Shown: positions 45,270-57,848, counted from the first letter of the stretch. The stretch is DNA of 64,000 bases from Albifimbria verrucaria (GCA_020081605.1 JAHREC010000009.1:2852001-2916000); one strand, 5' to 3'. A program made the numbers and translations. The notes: a model not told the origin generated them from the sequence alone.

Positions 45270-46428
45270 TCACCAATCGTCCAATTCATGGTCGGGCACA
45301 CGAGTGCGGTTGTACATATCATCTGGTGGGTTCCAAAACTTGCCCGTCGGCAAATCCCATCTCGGTGTTTCCGGAAGTAGAGGAGAATCCATGTGCTGCA
45401 GTAACTTCTTTACTGTCAATGAACCGCCAGAGGTGCTAATTCCACGACTTTCGAGCACTGCTGTACTGCTCTCTTCGTACATTTGGAAGAATTCAGGCAA
45501 ATGATGGAGCATTTCCTGCAGTAACCGCAGGGACACAGAGGGTGGTGCCGAGATATTCATGCTTGATGCAGGCAGGTCAGTTCCGGCAACATCGTGCTTG
45601 AAGGAGTTCATAGGCATTTTTCCAGCCCGCAGGCTTGCTACCCAGCCCTCAGCTGCCTCGACTCGTTTCTCGAAATCCTCAATCTCCCAAATAAGCTGCA
45701 TTTGACGAGGCCCACCGATGCAAAAGACGGCAGCAGAATCCTCGTTTGTAAAGGCGAACTGGAATCGTGAGGGCCGCCAATCCTCATGGTTGCGAGAGCT
45801 GAAGTATGGGCTGTGCGAAGATGGCGCGAGTAAACGTCCGAATAAGCATTTGATGCCACTGACTGATCTTAGCGTTTCGAAGAGAGGTATGCTTTCGTAA
45901 TTCTCCAGGATGCTTTGCTCGATTTCTCGAATGTTGATCGGTTTCTGCTGGTTCATTCGACGTAGAACTTCTTCTCGGTAACTTTCGAGGAAACGGAAGA
46001 GCACAAAAGTCTTGGGGCCAAACGCTGGGTTGTGACCTTGGGAAAGTTGGGACTTCTGAGCTTGGTAGCCCAGTTGATTGAAACAATTATCCGGTGTGCC
46101 ACACTGCGAACAATGCGGAGCTTATGCCAGATGTTGCAAACATGTCGAAGAGTCGCGCCTTGAGCTGGAGGGGGACGAGGTACGCTGCCAGGGGCGGAAC
46201 CTGAGTCCGGAGGAGTGAAGCTGCTAGAGGGCGGTCGAAGTGAGTGATGAGGGCGTGCCACTTGCGTGACACAAGACGGAGAGCCAACCCTTCATCTACA
46301 CCCAGGTGTTCAACTACAACGAGTTGTAGCTCCGCGGCAAGCCGAAGACGATCCAATCTCTGTCTTGTGTGAGTGCTGGTCGGCGGAGTGGCGGGTGTAA
46401 CTAACCTGCTTTCATTCTGTGCTTCCAT
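45270..46428 (-). CDS. F-box-like protein of unknown function
   Basis: ATG 46428 opens MEAQNESRLVTPATPPTSTH. An F-box-like helical segment follows (RLRLAAELQLVVVEHLGVDE, LALRLVSRKWHALITH), then SLLRTQVPPLAAYLVPLQLK. The frame changes near 46090 and continues NQLGYQAQKSQL and FVLFRFLESYREEVLRRMNQ to the end. The C-terminal part ends in DMYNRTRVPDHELDDW. Total length is about 385 residues. I do not recognise a named family. Similar LVSRKWH segments occur in fungal F-box proteins. Confidence 0.55.
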
Positions 46429-48946
46429 CTTGAAGTGCTCTTGGGGATAAATACTTGAAGCTTCTTGGCTTTCAACCAAAACTTTGTTATGTGTAAGTAA
46501 GCGTATTGTATCGACAGTGGCTCTGAAATTAGAAGAAAAATCTGGCAAAGGGAAATTTCGTAGAGAAACGAAAGTCATGTCAAGTGGAAGTGCCAACGAG
46601 TGTAAGTCGAGTCTGCCAGCCCCAGAGACTGGCAGCTTCTCCAGCACATGGAGCCGCCCAGATGCATTGTGTGAAGGCTACCAGACTACTTTGTCTATTC
46701 ACTCAGAAAATAAAAAGAAATGAATTTATTTATGCAAGCGTTAGTACTTGTAATACTATCGAGTATCCTCACATTCTTTTTCCTGTTCACTCGTCAAAAA
46801 TTGGGTAGCCCGGGTGCTTGCAGAACTCACCCATTCCCATCCCAGACCTGGTCACGGGACTAGGTCAATGTTTGCTCCAGGGAAACGAGCTTTGCTAGCC
46901 TTTTAGCTTCTAAGCATGTTCCAACACGTCTTCGACAATTCCTAGACTTACATCTGCGACAACAACATTTCCTGGCTCAGCGACATCTGCACGACAACAA
47001 CCTGATCATCGTTTGATTCTTTCTGAGTAAACCATCAGAGAGTCTCATAAGGATTAATAGGGCATATATTATGCATTGAAAGAAGTGGCTGACATTGATT
47101 TGTAGGTTTGTGCGGGCAAGATTCCTTGCATCACCTCCTTAACCCCTGTTGACCCCCGTCCACTCCGCGACACGACCGAAATAAACAAGATATTTTCCTG
47201 AGCCTTTTTCAGTCCCGGAGCACTTCATATTGCATGGAAATGCATTCTTGAAAGTGTTCTTAGATTCTGGGCTTCTGTTTCCTCCTTCCACGACGGATCG
47301 ACCGAGTTTCATAAATACGACCGGATCGACCATTACAAAAACACAAGCATTTATCGATTCGACTACACGAAAGAGAAACGAAAAGTTCAAGAAGGGCTGA
47401 AGCTAGCTGGTGCCTGTGTTTGAGTATTGCCAGGTGAGGATTGCCATGCGCTCGCACTTTTTCATTTCAAACCGTCCCGGCCAAGCAATCATTCAACTAC
47501 AAATACCATTGATTCAAGCGCTTTATTTCACTGCTCCAACGGAGATATTCACCAGAAAGCTTCGTGTGCTTCTCTAGACATCTGGCGTGCTATTGAGCAA
47601 GATACGGCGCAGTTGGTCGTGCTGGTGTGCCAGGAGCGTTTGACCATTAGTACGCTCCGCCAAGTTTGAAGATCTCCTCTTGGATCCGAAGAGCTTATCC
47701 TATGTGCCCCTCAATTCTATCACGATGAAATTTCTCTCTGAATATTCGGCTAATGCGTCATGGAGATACCGCCATTTCTTTGCCGTCAACGCTGGTCAAT
47801 AGGCACCGAAACTCTTGAACTTCCCTCTGACGTGGGGATTGAGGGTATCATTTCTGTCACCCTAACAACTTCACTTGTTCTTCTACTCCCAGCATTGATC
47901 TGAACGACCAAATACGCTTATTAATTTAGCGATCATCCAGTTTGTCATCACGCAATCAACGGAAGCCCCTTGGATCGCATGTGTTCTTGTTGCCTCCATA
48001 CTTGACCTCTCAACACGAACGAGCAGTGCAATACTATCAATGTCTTATTGCCTCAGTTGTTGATATTGCCGCTATCACTGGAGCTTAGTGAAGCCCAAGT
48101 GACTTTGTTTCTGCTCTCTCTATCGAGGCCTTTGTCCCTCATACTCCCGACTAATCACTTCCTTGATAGGAGACGAGGATGACCGCGCTTAATCTGAGGT
48201 GCGCCTAGACCGATTAAACGCTAGACGTATCTGACGAGTGCCCCTGACCATGTCCGCATCAAGCAAGAATCGACATCAAACCTCAATGTGACGTGTCAAA
48301 ATGACCAATTTCCATGGCTGTTTGCTATCTAGCGCTCAAACATGACTTGGATGACACAATACATCTTTATGAGCAAGGCAAAGTGATACGCGCATGCGGT
48401 GACCTTCCGACCTTCCTTTCGCTATTCGGTCTCGATCGAACCTCACTCTACTGCAGTTGTACCATTGGGAATTTGGTCAATTAATACTAACTGATTGGTT
48501 TTGAATATAAACTCCCGCTTCTCGATATGAACGACAAATACTAACACATTCCCACCTAGCAACAGAGCTCGATACGTAAACCGTCGAATATCTCCAAACC
48601 ACTCCTGATGAAGGCTGCACTAGATGCAAAGCTTGTGCATTCTCTCATTAGGGTGAAAGAACTACAAGGGGACGGGTATGCGGAGTCCATACAGGATTCA
48701 TTAGAATATGTGGCGAGAAGCGACAATACCATTTTAGTCCTCTCATTCTATTAGGTCTGAACCAGCCACAATCACTCCCAATACAGCCAGCATTTCTGAA
48801 CAGATTCTTCTCATGAGCAAGCTTCTCGTTGAAACTTGATCATGCCATGAACAAATTTGGAACCTACCCCATTTTTTACTAGCTAACCAGAGTCTTTTCT
48901 TATTTCCAGAGTAATGACGATACTTGTTCTCCGATCTGAGCACTCG
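46429..48946. other. Long intergenic region, possible gene remains
   Basis: No intact gene. Pieces such as DVGIEGIISVTLTTSLVLLL (about 47835) and MKAALDAKLVHSLIRVKELQ (from 48609), both plus strand, look protein-like but are separated by stops. This may be a decayed gene; its family was not identified. Confidence 0.35.
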
Positions 48947-51900
48947 TCATACGGAACGCATAAGGGTGCTAGATACATCAAATTCCCTTTGGGACGCTGA
49001 ATGGAGCTCTTCCAGACAGTTCACACATGCTTGATAACCCTTTGCCTTTGCAAAACCTACAGCTCTCTCAACTTCCTGAGCATGAAACCCGCGACCCTGG
49101 GTACATCCCCAAAGGATCTTCAGGAGATCTAATCGTCCGCTTGCTGCAGCGGCTTCAAGGGCCGACATACCATCAACAGCAGACGTGGGGCCATCTATAT
49201 GAGCCTTATGGAATAACAAGAGAAGAACAATTTTGATGCTCCCTGTGCCCGAAGCCAGCTGGAGCGCAGTCCCTCCACCGCGAAGTGCGGGTTGATCATT
49301 GACATTTGCTCCACAGCTGATCAGGAGTTGGACAATACTGTAACTTCCTATCTCGCAAGCCCTCTGGAGAGGTGTCCGTTTAATACCTCTTCGTGCAGGT
49401 CGGTTCACGTTGGCGCCATTTTCCAATATCAGCTTCACCATTTCTTCGTTCCTCGTCTCGATTGCCTCCAACAGAGCAGTGTGTCGGGGCCATACGCTAC
49501 TCCCACTAGTACTAGAGCCTCCTAGACCGAAAGGCGCCGCTACGATACGTTCAACACTTTCTCCAGCCTTTAGAATATCTACAACCAAGTCGAAGTTATG
49601 CCCGCCATCTTTTCGGATAGCAGCGCCTAGAGGCGTACAACCATGACGCTTCGAAAACCCATGAATGTCCATTCTTGCTTCCAGAAGTGTTTTGAACAGC
49701 ATTTTGTCATTGGCTTTGATGGCTTCGATTAGAATCTCAGCTCCAAACCCTTTTTTCCCATTAGGATATTTGGACACAAATGCGGCAAGAAGAATATCCA
49801 GGGCCTCCTTTTGTTGCTTTGATACTTCTAGAAAAGCCTCAACATCTGCTGGATTTGCACCATGAGACAGAAGGTATCTTATCATTCTCTCGTCCCTTTT
49901 CTTTACTGCTTCGTGTAGCGGCGAGTTTCCTTTAATTGCAGAGGCATTAGGATTTGCTCCATACCTCAACAATAGCTCAATTACATCCATAGCACTCTGA
50001 TCTGACGGCTTCTGCAAGAGCCGTTGTATGGATGCCGAAATCGGTTTGGAAACCCATGTCCAATAAATCTTTAATCACAGAAACATCTCCCCATAACCCT
50101 GCAAGCTCTAAGACAGATTTCTTGTCATGGCTCAGGTTCCAACTTTCATCTATGTTAATATCTGATTCCAAAATCGTCTCTATGGCTGTTCGATCACGTC
50201 TCTTTATGATATCAAGAATGACACCATGCTCACGTGCAACGTTGACGCTGGCGCCGACCGACAGCAATAGCGATATGATTGATTTATAGCCGTTGTGGAC
50301 CGCTACGGAGAGCACTGTACCCAGAAGCCATTTATTGACTGGTCGGCAAGTTTTTAATAGCTGATTCATTGTATCTGAGTCGCCAACGTCAGCACAAGCT
50401 CTGAGAGCAGTAAACATGTACATTTCTGATTCTTTGGCGAATTTCCACACTCCTAGCTGCTTCGCGAGTAGCATTAGAGAAGGATTTCGGGAATAAATAG
50501 CTTCCGCTAGTATAGTGGTAGTTTCCTTGTAAGTATCTTTTCCTCCAAATAAATGCCCTAGAGCGACTGCACAGTTTGAGGCTGTAGCTCCGTGCTCAGT
50601 GATGAGATGAACAGTGGCTGGATCTTCTCCCCAAAATGCAGCTGTAAGCGCCTCAACGCCCGGTCTCACATATTTGAGAAGAAGATTGCAGAGGTCACGA
50701 TTTGCTCGTTTTGAGGCCACCACAAGGGACAGGCCAAGGCCTTCAAGCTTTTGTTTTCCAATACACCCGGAGCAGGTTATTACCGTTATACAGCGAAAGC
50801 ATTTCGACTCTTCGCAGAAACGTATCAAGGTTTCAGTCAGCTTCAAGGCCACATTATTATCCAAGTCGCCAACTAGGTAATTGAGTTTCTGCATAAATTT
50901 GATGTGATTTTTTGGTGATATATGCTTGACCAAGTCTTTTTGGAGTTGGGGACTCGCATTCCATCGAGCAACACTTTTCAAAAGCTTTGAACGAACTGCA
51001 CTACCAGCTTCTAAGAGCACTTGAATTATCTTCTCGTCGAGTGGCTCATATTCCTTGGATCGCATTCGAAAAGCAAGCTCAAGTGCACCTCGCTCCAAAT
51101 CAGTATCATCCTCATGCGTTTTGTTTGGGTCCGCACCCATCTTGATGAGTAGTTGAACGGTATCCAAATTGCGTAACTTGGCAGCGAGCTCCAAGGGGTG
51201 TAGTTTCGATCTTCAAATCGGCACACGACAGTGTTCACGTCAATGGCGGCACCCTTCCCTTCCATGGTCTGTGCAACAATCCTAATGGCCTGCGTATCGC
51301 AGGCCTCAACTGCAGCATTGAAGAGGTTTTCCGCAAGTGATGTCACCAAATTGGATTGGCATTTACCCAAATGCTCAAAGATCATGTGACTCAGCTGCGT
51401 GTGTCTTCTCAATGACTTGAAGACCGCTCCAATGGGAATTCCACGGAAGCCTGCAAAGCCGTTGGCAATTGAGTACAACAAAATGTTTGAAAACGTGTTT
51501 TCAAAACTCTTGCCTGGCTGGATGATGTCCGATGATCTCTGGCTTCCGTTATAATCAACATGTTCGGGTAGAAGAGAATGGAGGCAGTCTAGCACTCCAT
51601 CAATGTTTGGTAGCCAGGGCTTGTTTGTGAGAGTTACAATATCTTGCTGACAGAAAGCAACTTCTTGCCGCAGCAAGTTTACGAAATATAGAGGTGTAAT
51701 TGCAGCCGTACCAAAAGATGGGCAGCGATTGTAGTGAAGAGAGGTCTAGGTAGACTGGTAACAAGAGTATGCGCCGACTGTTCTTGGAAAGTGTAGGGAA
51801 ATGAATCAGAAGTAAAAGCTGAGGATGGCATGTCAAGAAAATCCATCTGAATAGCACCAATATCTTGGTCACTTAATTGTGGTCCGAATGCATCCTGAAA

Positions 51901-52819
51901 GCCGACTGCCGGGCTAGATGCATGTAAAGCACCGAGGAACTCTGGGGCATGCTTCCAGATAACGCTGGCCAGCTAAGCTCTGGCATAGAGTTCTGTTCAA
52001 GGAATGATGTATCGTTGATGGTATTCATAATCAATCTCGGCTCTGACAGAGCAGAACTTGGAATTGGCTGGAGTTGAGGGTGCTCGTTGCCATTCAATGA
52101 CTCAGGAGTGCTCTGTTCCAGCAATAATCTCTCATTGTTCGTGTTGACTACGGTATCCGAACTTGGGTCTGACAAATCGTCTCTACCATCCAGTGGGAAG
52201 CTTGGATTTTGAAGCTGATTGTTGTTTGAACCAGATTCGGGATCGACACTTGGAGAGTATGTTGACCAGCAGCCATCTTCAGTTCTGGTTTCTATAGATA
52301 TCTGTCCGCGTTCAGACATCGATAGCCCTGTGTATTGTTAGAGATCTGAGGCCTTTTCTCTGAAAGATACGACATACATTCTCGTGAGGGACTTCCGGAC
52401 ATTGTAGGTTTAGTTCGCACATGTCTTTGAGCTCGTCGAACCGAGTCACTTGTAATCACTCGATCTGAGATTTTGACACGAGCCTCGATGCCTTGAGCTT
52501 GTAACCGTTCAAGCATATATAACACAGGCTCCCAATGAAGTGCTTTTCCTTTCTTTAATAGGTTCCATTTGCCTAGCTGCGTGTGGTACTGTGCTTGGCT
52601 GGGTCAGTTAGCATTGTACTGTTGGGTTTTCCTGCAGCTGGCTTACGAGACTGGGACTTACGTAGCTGAGAAACTGTGGTCATCTCTCATAATTGAGATG
52701 ACGCTGCGTTTTCCGATTTTACTCTGTAGTGGAAGCCCCTCGTCATGGTACAGGCGTTTTATGGTCGCCTTGTGGCGCTCCCACTCAGGCGGCAAAATTC
52801 TTGGTGGTTTGCCAGCCAT
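48947..52819 (-). CDS. Clr5-domain ankyrin-repeat protein
   Basis: ATG 52819 opens MAGKPPRILPPEWERHKATI and GLPLQSKIGKRSVISIM, the fungal Clr5 domain (PF14420). A 63-nt intron (52661-52599) joins SAT to QAQYHTQLGKWNLLKKGKAL, completing it. A second intron (donor GTATGT near 52375, acceptor ACACAG near 52330) leads to a Ser/Asn/Gln-rich linker (residues about 130-280). Frame changes occur near 51890, 51195 (C-run) and 50000. The C-terminal half has many ankyrin repeats, for example DVIELLLRYGANPNAS, GNSPLHEAVKKRDERMIRYL, EEMVKLILENGANVNRPARR and RTPLQRACEIGSYSIVQLLI. Length is about 1200 residues. Clr5-ankyrin proteins are common in Pezizomycotina and likely nuclear; the role is unknown. Confidence 0.85.
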
Positions 52820-54183
52820 TTCCCTAGTTGAGCAAGTTCAGGGAAGATGAGAGATTGAGAGGATTTCGATGACAGTTGGTAGCACTTGAGACTGTAAAAG
52901 CTGAAGTGGTCTGGCAGAACTGACTCTTGTGTCGGCGCAATAGTATATATACAGTTCTGCTCCTGAGCTAACAGAGAATAGCAAATTGGCAATATCACTT
53001 CACATTTCGCATTTTGTCACCCGTGCAACGGATTTTGTCACCCGTGCAACGGATTTTGTCACCCAAAAGTGAGGCTGCAGATTTTGCCTCCTGCAGAATT
53101 TGTCACTTGGGCCAGCCTTAACTGCTCTGGGGCCGTTCTCATGCAGGTTTTGTCACATTTGCCAGAATTTGTCAATCGCAGTTGAGCTACATCTTCAGCC
53201 CATTTTGCACCCAATCCGAAGCATGGCAAATTCGGTAAAAACTAGACAGCACATACAAATTATGAATCTCACATGTCCATTTACGAATTTGGCATTTGTG
53301 GGCCAGTGTTAATCTCAGGGACATTATGGATTTCAGAACAGACGTGTGGTGTGCAGGCGCTCAAGAACTGACTCCAAGGTGGCTTTCGAGTCAATAGAAA
53401 ACTCGGCAAACAAGTCCATGGCACGCTTTCTTGAACAAGGAAAGATGATGAAATTTGAAGGCTATATCGTGTGAGGCAAGGGTTGACACCGAAGATAGCA
53501 GGGTTTCATGGTCTTCTTATTGTGTGGGCAACACTGAATTGGTTCTGAGGCTGAGGCTGAATCTACAATCTAGCTTTCACAGTTCCAGGAGATCTCCAAT
53601 GAGTTTTTTTATTTACTGTGTACAAAACAATAATTTCAAAAACTTACAGGCCAGATTGGCACTTCAAAGCATTATTGTTTTCCGCTCAATCCTCTACCCA
53701 TTGTAAAAGTTCCGCTCCTGGTTCGCCATCGATTTCCATTATCCCAAAAGTCCGCATAAAAACGCTAACTGACTCAAGTAGGAGAAGGTCCGCCTAGAAA
53801 TGGAAAGAGGGCTGTACGAATACTATCAGAGAGGTTGCCTGATGGGTTCAGGGTAATACTCACCAGTCCCCGTGAGACTGCTGGTAGTCATAATTTCAAT
53901 TTGTGCCGACACGCTTGCCAAACGCCACATCATTCGTAACAAAAGGAGATAGTATCAGAGCCCGACTAGACCTATGGAGGGAGAATTAGTTTGAGCCCTT
54001 GTATCATATGTGCTTGATGGAGCGGGGACTTCACTTACCAAGATGTCCCGGAACTCGAAACCGCTTGAGATCTGAGCAACTGACGAACCAACGGACATGC
54101 CTTTAACCCTCCAGGAGCAATATCAACATGAGTGGGTAGAAATGAAGCAACTAGTTAGACTGAAGTCCGAGCTGTACGCCTTC
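52820..54183. other. Upstream region of the Clr5-ankyrin gene
   Basis: No gene seen. The part about 190-400 bases upstream of ATG 52819 carries repeated TTTTGTCAC or AATTTGTCA words, including the 21-bp direct repeats listed separately. Confidence 0.4.
53011..53064. repeat. 21-bp direct repeat, 2.6 copies
   Basis: The unit ATTTTGTCACCCGTGCAACG plus G occurs at 53011 and 53032, and its first 12 bases again at 53053. Related TTTTGTCAC or AATTTGTCA words continue at about 53095, 53148 and 53166. Its place in the promoter of the Clr5-ankyrin gene makes a regulator-binding array possible. Confidence 0.75.
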
Positions 54184-54642
54184 TCATGCGCGGCTTCTTT
54201 TCACGTAGCCAGGATTTATGTTGGTTCCAGGTCGAGGTCCCAGGGGCTTCACATTGTCAGGGATTATATCAGTGGCCAATTTATTAAGCCAGCCGCGGAG
54301 CTCGAAGTGTCTCTCCATTACCTCTTGGCTAAAGAAAAGCTTCTTCCTGTACTCTTCGGGAGGGTCAATATTGTCGTAGCTGCAATGAGAGCCCTGTTCT
54401 GCACAAGTGCCGCACCTAGGCACAATTTGGTTACACTGCACAGGGTCGTTAGATAAGAAGAGAGAGTGACAGACGTAGGCACCTACATATTGTGTATCCC
54501 GGATGCACGAAGTACAGGGTCTCTTGGGAGGCTTCGCCTTATGGGAAGGGCCTCTGTTGGTGTTCACAGAGTTACGAGACACGGTGGATGAGCCGGAGGG
54601 GCCTGGGCGCTTGGAGGCGTTGCCGACTGCGTATGGGGGCAT
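54184..54642 (-). CDS. Short Zn(II)2Cys6 zinc-cluster protein
   Basis: ATG 54642 (context CCAAAAATGCC) opens MPPYAVGNASKRPGPSG. After the basic stretch KAKPPKRP comes the zinc cluster, split by an intron of about 62 nt. Joined, it reads CTSCIRDTQYCNQIVPRC plus GTCAEQGSHC, spacing C-x2-C-x6-C-x6-C-x2-C-x6-C, the fungal binuclear zinc-cluster signature. It continues YDNIDPPEEYRKKLFFSQEV, a short helical segment, and stops at 54184 after about 130 residues. Full regulators of this class run to 400-900 residues, so this is either a DNA-binding-only protein or its 3' exons were not found. It probably binds DNA in the nucleus. Confidence 0.75.
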   Translation of the reverse strand: MPPYAVGNASKRPGPSGSSTVSRNSVNTNRGPSHKAKPPKRPCTSCIRDTQYVGAYVCHSLFLSNDPVQCNQIVPRCGTCAEQGSHCSYDNIDPPEEYRKKLFFSQEVMERHFELRGWLNKLATDIIPDNVKPLGPRPGTNINPGYVKRSRA

Positions 54643-55097
54643 TTTTGGTGATGTTGGAGTTATCTGGCGGCATACATATGGGCCACAGAAGTCGAAAGAC
54701 TGAATTGGGGGCAAGACGGAAGGCAGAGGACAACCATAGATAGGTGGGGAGCACGGTTTCAAGTTGCTGGTCGATGGATAATTGCCTTGACCGTCGGGTG
54801 AAGGGTTTCCTTCTGATTGAAAGCGGCACTTGGTTACAGAGGAAGAAGCAGAAGTTGGTGAAAGCGGAGCAATGGAATATGACGAGAGGGAAAAGGCGGG
54901 GTAGGACGGGACCCAAACGGGTTGAAGTAGGGTTGCATGCAGAGATTCGGCCTCGTAGGTGTATCGACCATGGTGGGACCAAGCAACGATATTGAGAATG
55001 ACAGTGGTGAGGACTCCAGAGAAGAGCAGTAGTGAGGAAAATCAGGAACACATGATAATGACAGACAGCAAGGAGATCATCATTCCTCATGGCTTGG

Positions 55098-55144
55098 ATC
55101 GAGAGAGAGAGATAGAGGGAGAGAGAGAGAGAGAGCAAGAGAGA
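55098..55144. repeat. GA microsatellite
   Basis: A run of mostly GA dinucleotides with a few interruptions. Confidence 0.85.
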
Positions 55145-56042
55145 GGCAGTGGGAGTCCAGGCCAGGCAGAGCCTGATCACGGTCAGCAAAAAGCAACGAC
55201 GAGATTGCGAGGTCGAGGTGAGGCCGCGAGACTGATGTCACTTGGGCCGAGTAGATGCTCGACTGGAGGGTTGATTCGGTCGACTAAAGAGGGGCTGCTC
55301 GGTGTGTCGACGAGAATTGCTTTTCCAGAGACGGCAGTCTTGCAGGCTGCGGGGAAAGTTCCGCCTAGACTGGGCGGGGTGTCTGGCATCCGGGTACTGG
55401 GGACTTGGATCTCGGGCTGAATATGAAGCCGGATCTCGTTACACGATGCATCCTGGGAGCAAGCCGTGATGCATACTCATGACGCATCTGTCCGTGGGGC
55501 GGTGTATCGTGGGGTTGGGCTCGCTGCCTTGGGAGAGGGCGAGGAGAGGAAAAAGAAAAGAAAGAGGAGAAGGAGGAAAAAGAAAATACAGAGACAGACC
55601 AGGCAAGTTTTCTTCAACCAGGCAAAAGGCCCGTGGCGTCGATGGTGCCGATGGCGTGCCATATAGGATGCAAAGATCCGGGGCAGCATCCGATAAGTTG
55701 CGACAGATCTGCGCCCTACAGGACGGGCCGGTGCATGCCTCATGAAACACCGGGGATGATCGATACGAAGGATGCTGCATGGATCAATCGAGACTGCTTT
55801 GCGTGGCCTGGTCGTGGTGTTGTGGTGTTGTGGTATAGAGGCCCCGGTGGTAGAAGCGGCAGAGATCGTCTTGTCCAGATCAGCCCAATCCAGTCCAGCT
55901 CTGCCCTCGTCGACGACCCATCCTTGTCTCCCACATACTACAGTAAGTTAGGACTGCAGTAAGTACAGTACAATACAGCACTATGTCGTCCATTCCTGCA
56001 GAGGCCAGGCAAGAAGCAGCCCTCCCATCTATGCCATACCAT

Positions 56043-56069
56043 ACCATCCATCCATCCATCCATCCATCT
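56043..56069. repeat. CATC tetranucleotide microsatellite
   Basis: About six uninterrupted CATC units, followed shortly by GCCA and AACA runs near 56096-56122. Confidence 0.85.
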
Positions 56070-57199
56070 CCTCGTCCAGGTTGGTAATGCAAGACTGCCA
56101 GCCAGCCAGCCAAACAAACAAACCTCGCTTGCGCCCGCAGGCCTCTCCCCTCCCTCACTTGCAATCAATCAATCAAGCAATCCCACCGTGATAAATCTAG
56201 TGCCACCACTCCCTCTTGGCAGGCAATCCATTGGCCACCGCCGTCGGAGAAAGTGAAGCTGAGCCGCGAGAAGGCTTGCTTTGTCCCACCATCTCATCTC
56301 ATCTCCAGACCGGCCTGCGCATCGTTTGCCTCCAGATTTTCAGATACCTCGCCGTCCGCTCTTCCGATCGAGCAGACGAGTGTTCCGTTGCTTTTCTCGT
56401 TCTTCTGATCTATAGGTTAATTGAAATTCGTTAGTGGACTTTGTAGAATTGAAAGTAGTGTGAAGCCTATGTGCTACCGTAGTACCGAGATCCCAGCTCT
56501 AGATCTGTTTGAAAACGTTCAACGGTTGATTACACGAACAATGTGATGCACAAAGCCATCTGTTGCGTTTCATGGCTGCCTATCCTCCTGCAAAAAATTC
56601 TCTTCGGAGTTGCACTGCTTGGGGTGCAAAGCCAGGCTGTCGAGTTGCGAAAACGCCTGGTCCCGTCAACATAGTGAAGCCATCGTCACTTCTTCTTCAT
56701 CCAGCAAACCAACCACCAAGACCTGCCAAGACTTTCCAATTCATCACAAAGGGTAACAAACCATCACATCTCCTCATCCTGTCTACCAACGGCCCCTCCC
56801 ACCTTGTCCCACTACTAACGGCTTGGCAGGACCACGTCCATCCGCCCGTTTACGTGCTACGTTCCAGACAACGCCGTGCAACACGTCATGTCCACCCCGT
56901 TTGCGAGCCATTCCACCTTCCCCAGATCTCCACAACGCTTTTACAGGTCCATACTTTGTCTTTCGGCGGTAGGGCTGGGCCTGTCGTTGCAGTCGATGAC
57001 GTTGAGAACAGATGATGCGCGATGTGATCATAGAGGCCCACAAGGTTTGCTATGGCTTTATTACCACAACAGCTGCTCTTCTGCTGCTCAATGCTTCTTC
57101 ATTCTTCGTTAATGCTTCAATCCATTGACTGCTAGCTCATTCTTGCTCAATTCATCGATCCGCATCGACCTTTCCAACCCATTTTCAAACATCTCCACA

Positions 57200-57848
57200 A
57201 TGTCACACCAGGACGGCATGTCAAACGTCGGCGATCGCCGAGCCTACGAGGCTCAGGATCAGCAACACTACGACGACTCTCAGATCAATGAGACCGGCCG
57301 CGTCCATGGCGTCAACATGGCTGGATACCGTACGTCTCGTCAAGAATCAATCCCAGAACAATATTGACCAACCTGCAGAGGACCGAACCAACATCATGGA
57401 TAAGATCCAAGGCCAAGACGTACGTAGATCAAAACGCACACCAAGTATACCAAGCTCACATGCCATCATAACAGACCCAGGAGCGTATCTCAGACAGAAT
57501 GAAGCACGAACCTGGATACGCTGTAAGCACAAACCAACCCAACTCCTCCCCTCTTTACTAACACCACCACAGGCCACAATGCACGGCAACAAGCCTTCAA
57601 GAGGCGCTGAAGTCGACGCTGAGCTGGCTCGCGACGATGCCGAGATGCTCGAGAAGAAGAGCCGCAAGACCGACGGCCTCATGGGGAAGAAGATGGACCA
57701 CGGCTCCGCCAAGAGCGACTGGAAGCAGGACATCCAGGGCGAGAACCTGGCTGCCAGGGCCGAGCACAGCAACAGCGGCTCCAACACTGGCGAGAACCAG
57801 GGCATGGACTACGTGTCCCGGAAGACGCACAGCTCGCATAACCACTAA
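57200..57848 (+). CDS. Small hydrophilic protein of unknown function, LEA-like composition
   Basis: Four exons with clean signals: 57200-57329, 57379-57419, 57475-57522 and 57573-57848. The joined protein has about 164 residues. It starts MSHQDGMSNVGDRRAYEAQD, passes through DRTNIMDKIQGQDTQERISD and RMKHEPGYAATMHGNKPSRG, and ends in an Asn/Ser/His-rich tail (SGSNTGENQGMDYVSRKTHS). It is almost free of hydrophobic runs, has no Cys, and is rich in D, K, G, N, Q and E, like stress-type hydrophilins. The ATMHGNKPSRGAEVDAEL segment recurs in fungal hypothetical proteins as I recall them. Function unknown; a desiccation or conidial stress role is only inferred from composition. No frame errors. Confidence 0.8.

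Larger units (their letters stand above)
54643..57199. other. Long intergenic region with microsatellites
   Basis: Holds a GA microsatellite (about 55098-55144), an A/G-rich tract (about 55540-55600), a cluster of CTACAGTA/GTACAGTA words (55938-55985), a CATC microsatellite (about 56043-56069) and GCCA/AACA runs (about 56096-56122). Small open frames overlapping these are low-complexity. The last few hundred bases should contain the promoter of the gene at 57200. No gene supported. Confidence 0.5.

Noticed and set aside
48947..49646. Plus-strand frames opposite the ankyrin repeats
   Set aside because: Shadows of the minus-strand ankyrin coding sequence.
53065..53180. Reading the TTTTGTCAC words as a CRISPR-like or centromeric repeat
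   Set aside because: Only 2.6 exact units occur, with no spacers; promoter position fits a binding-site array better.
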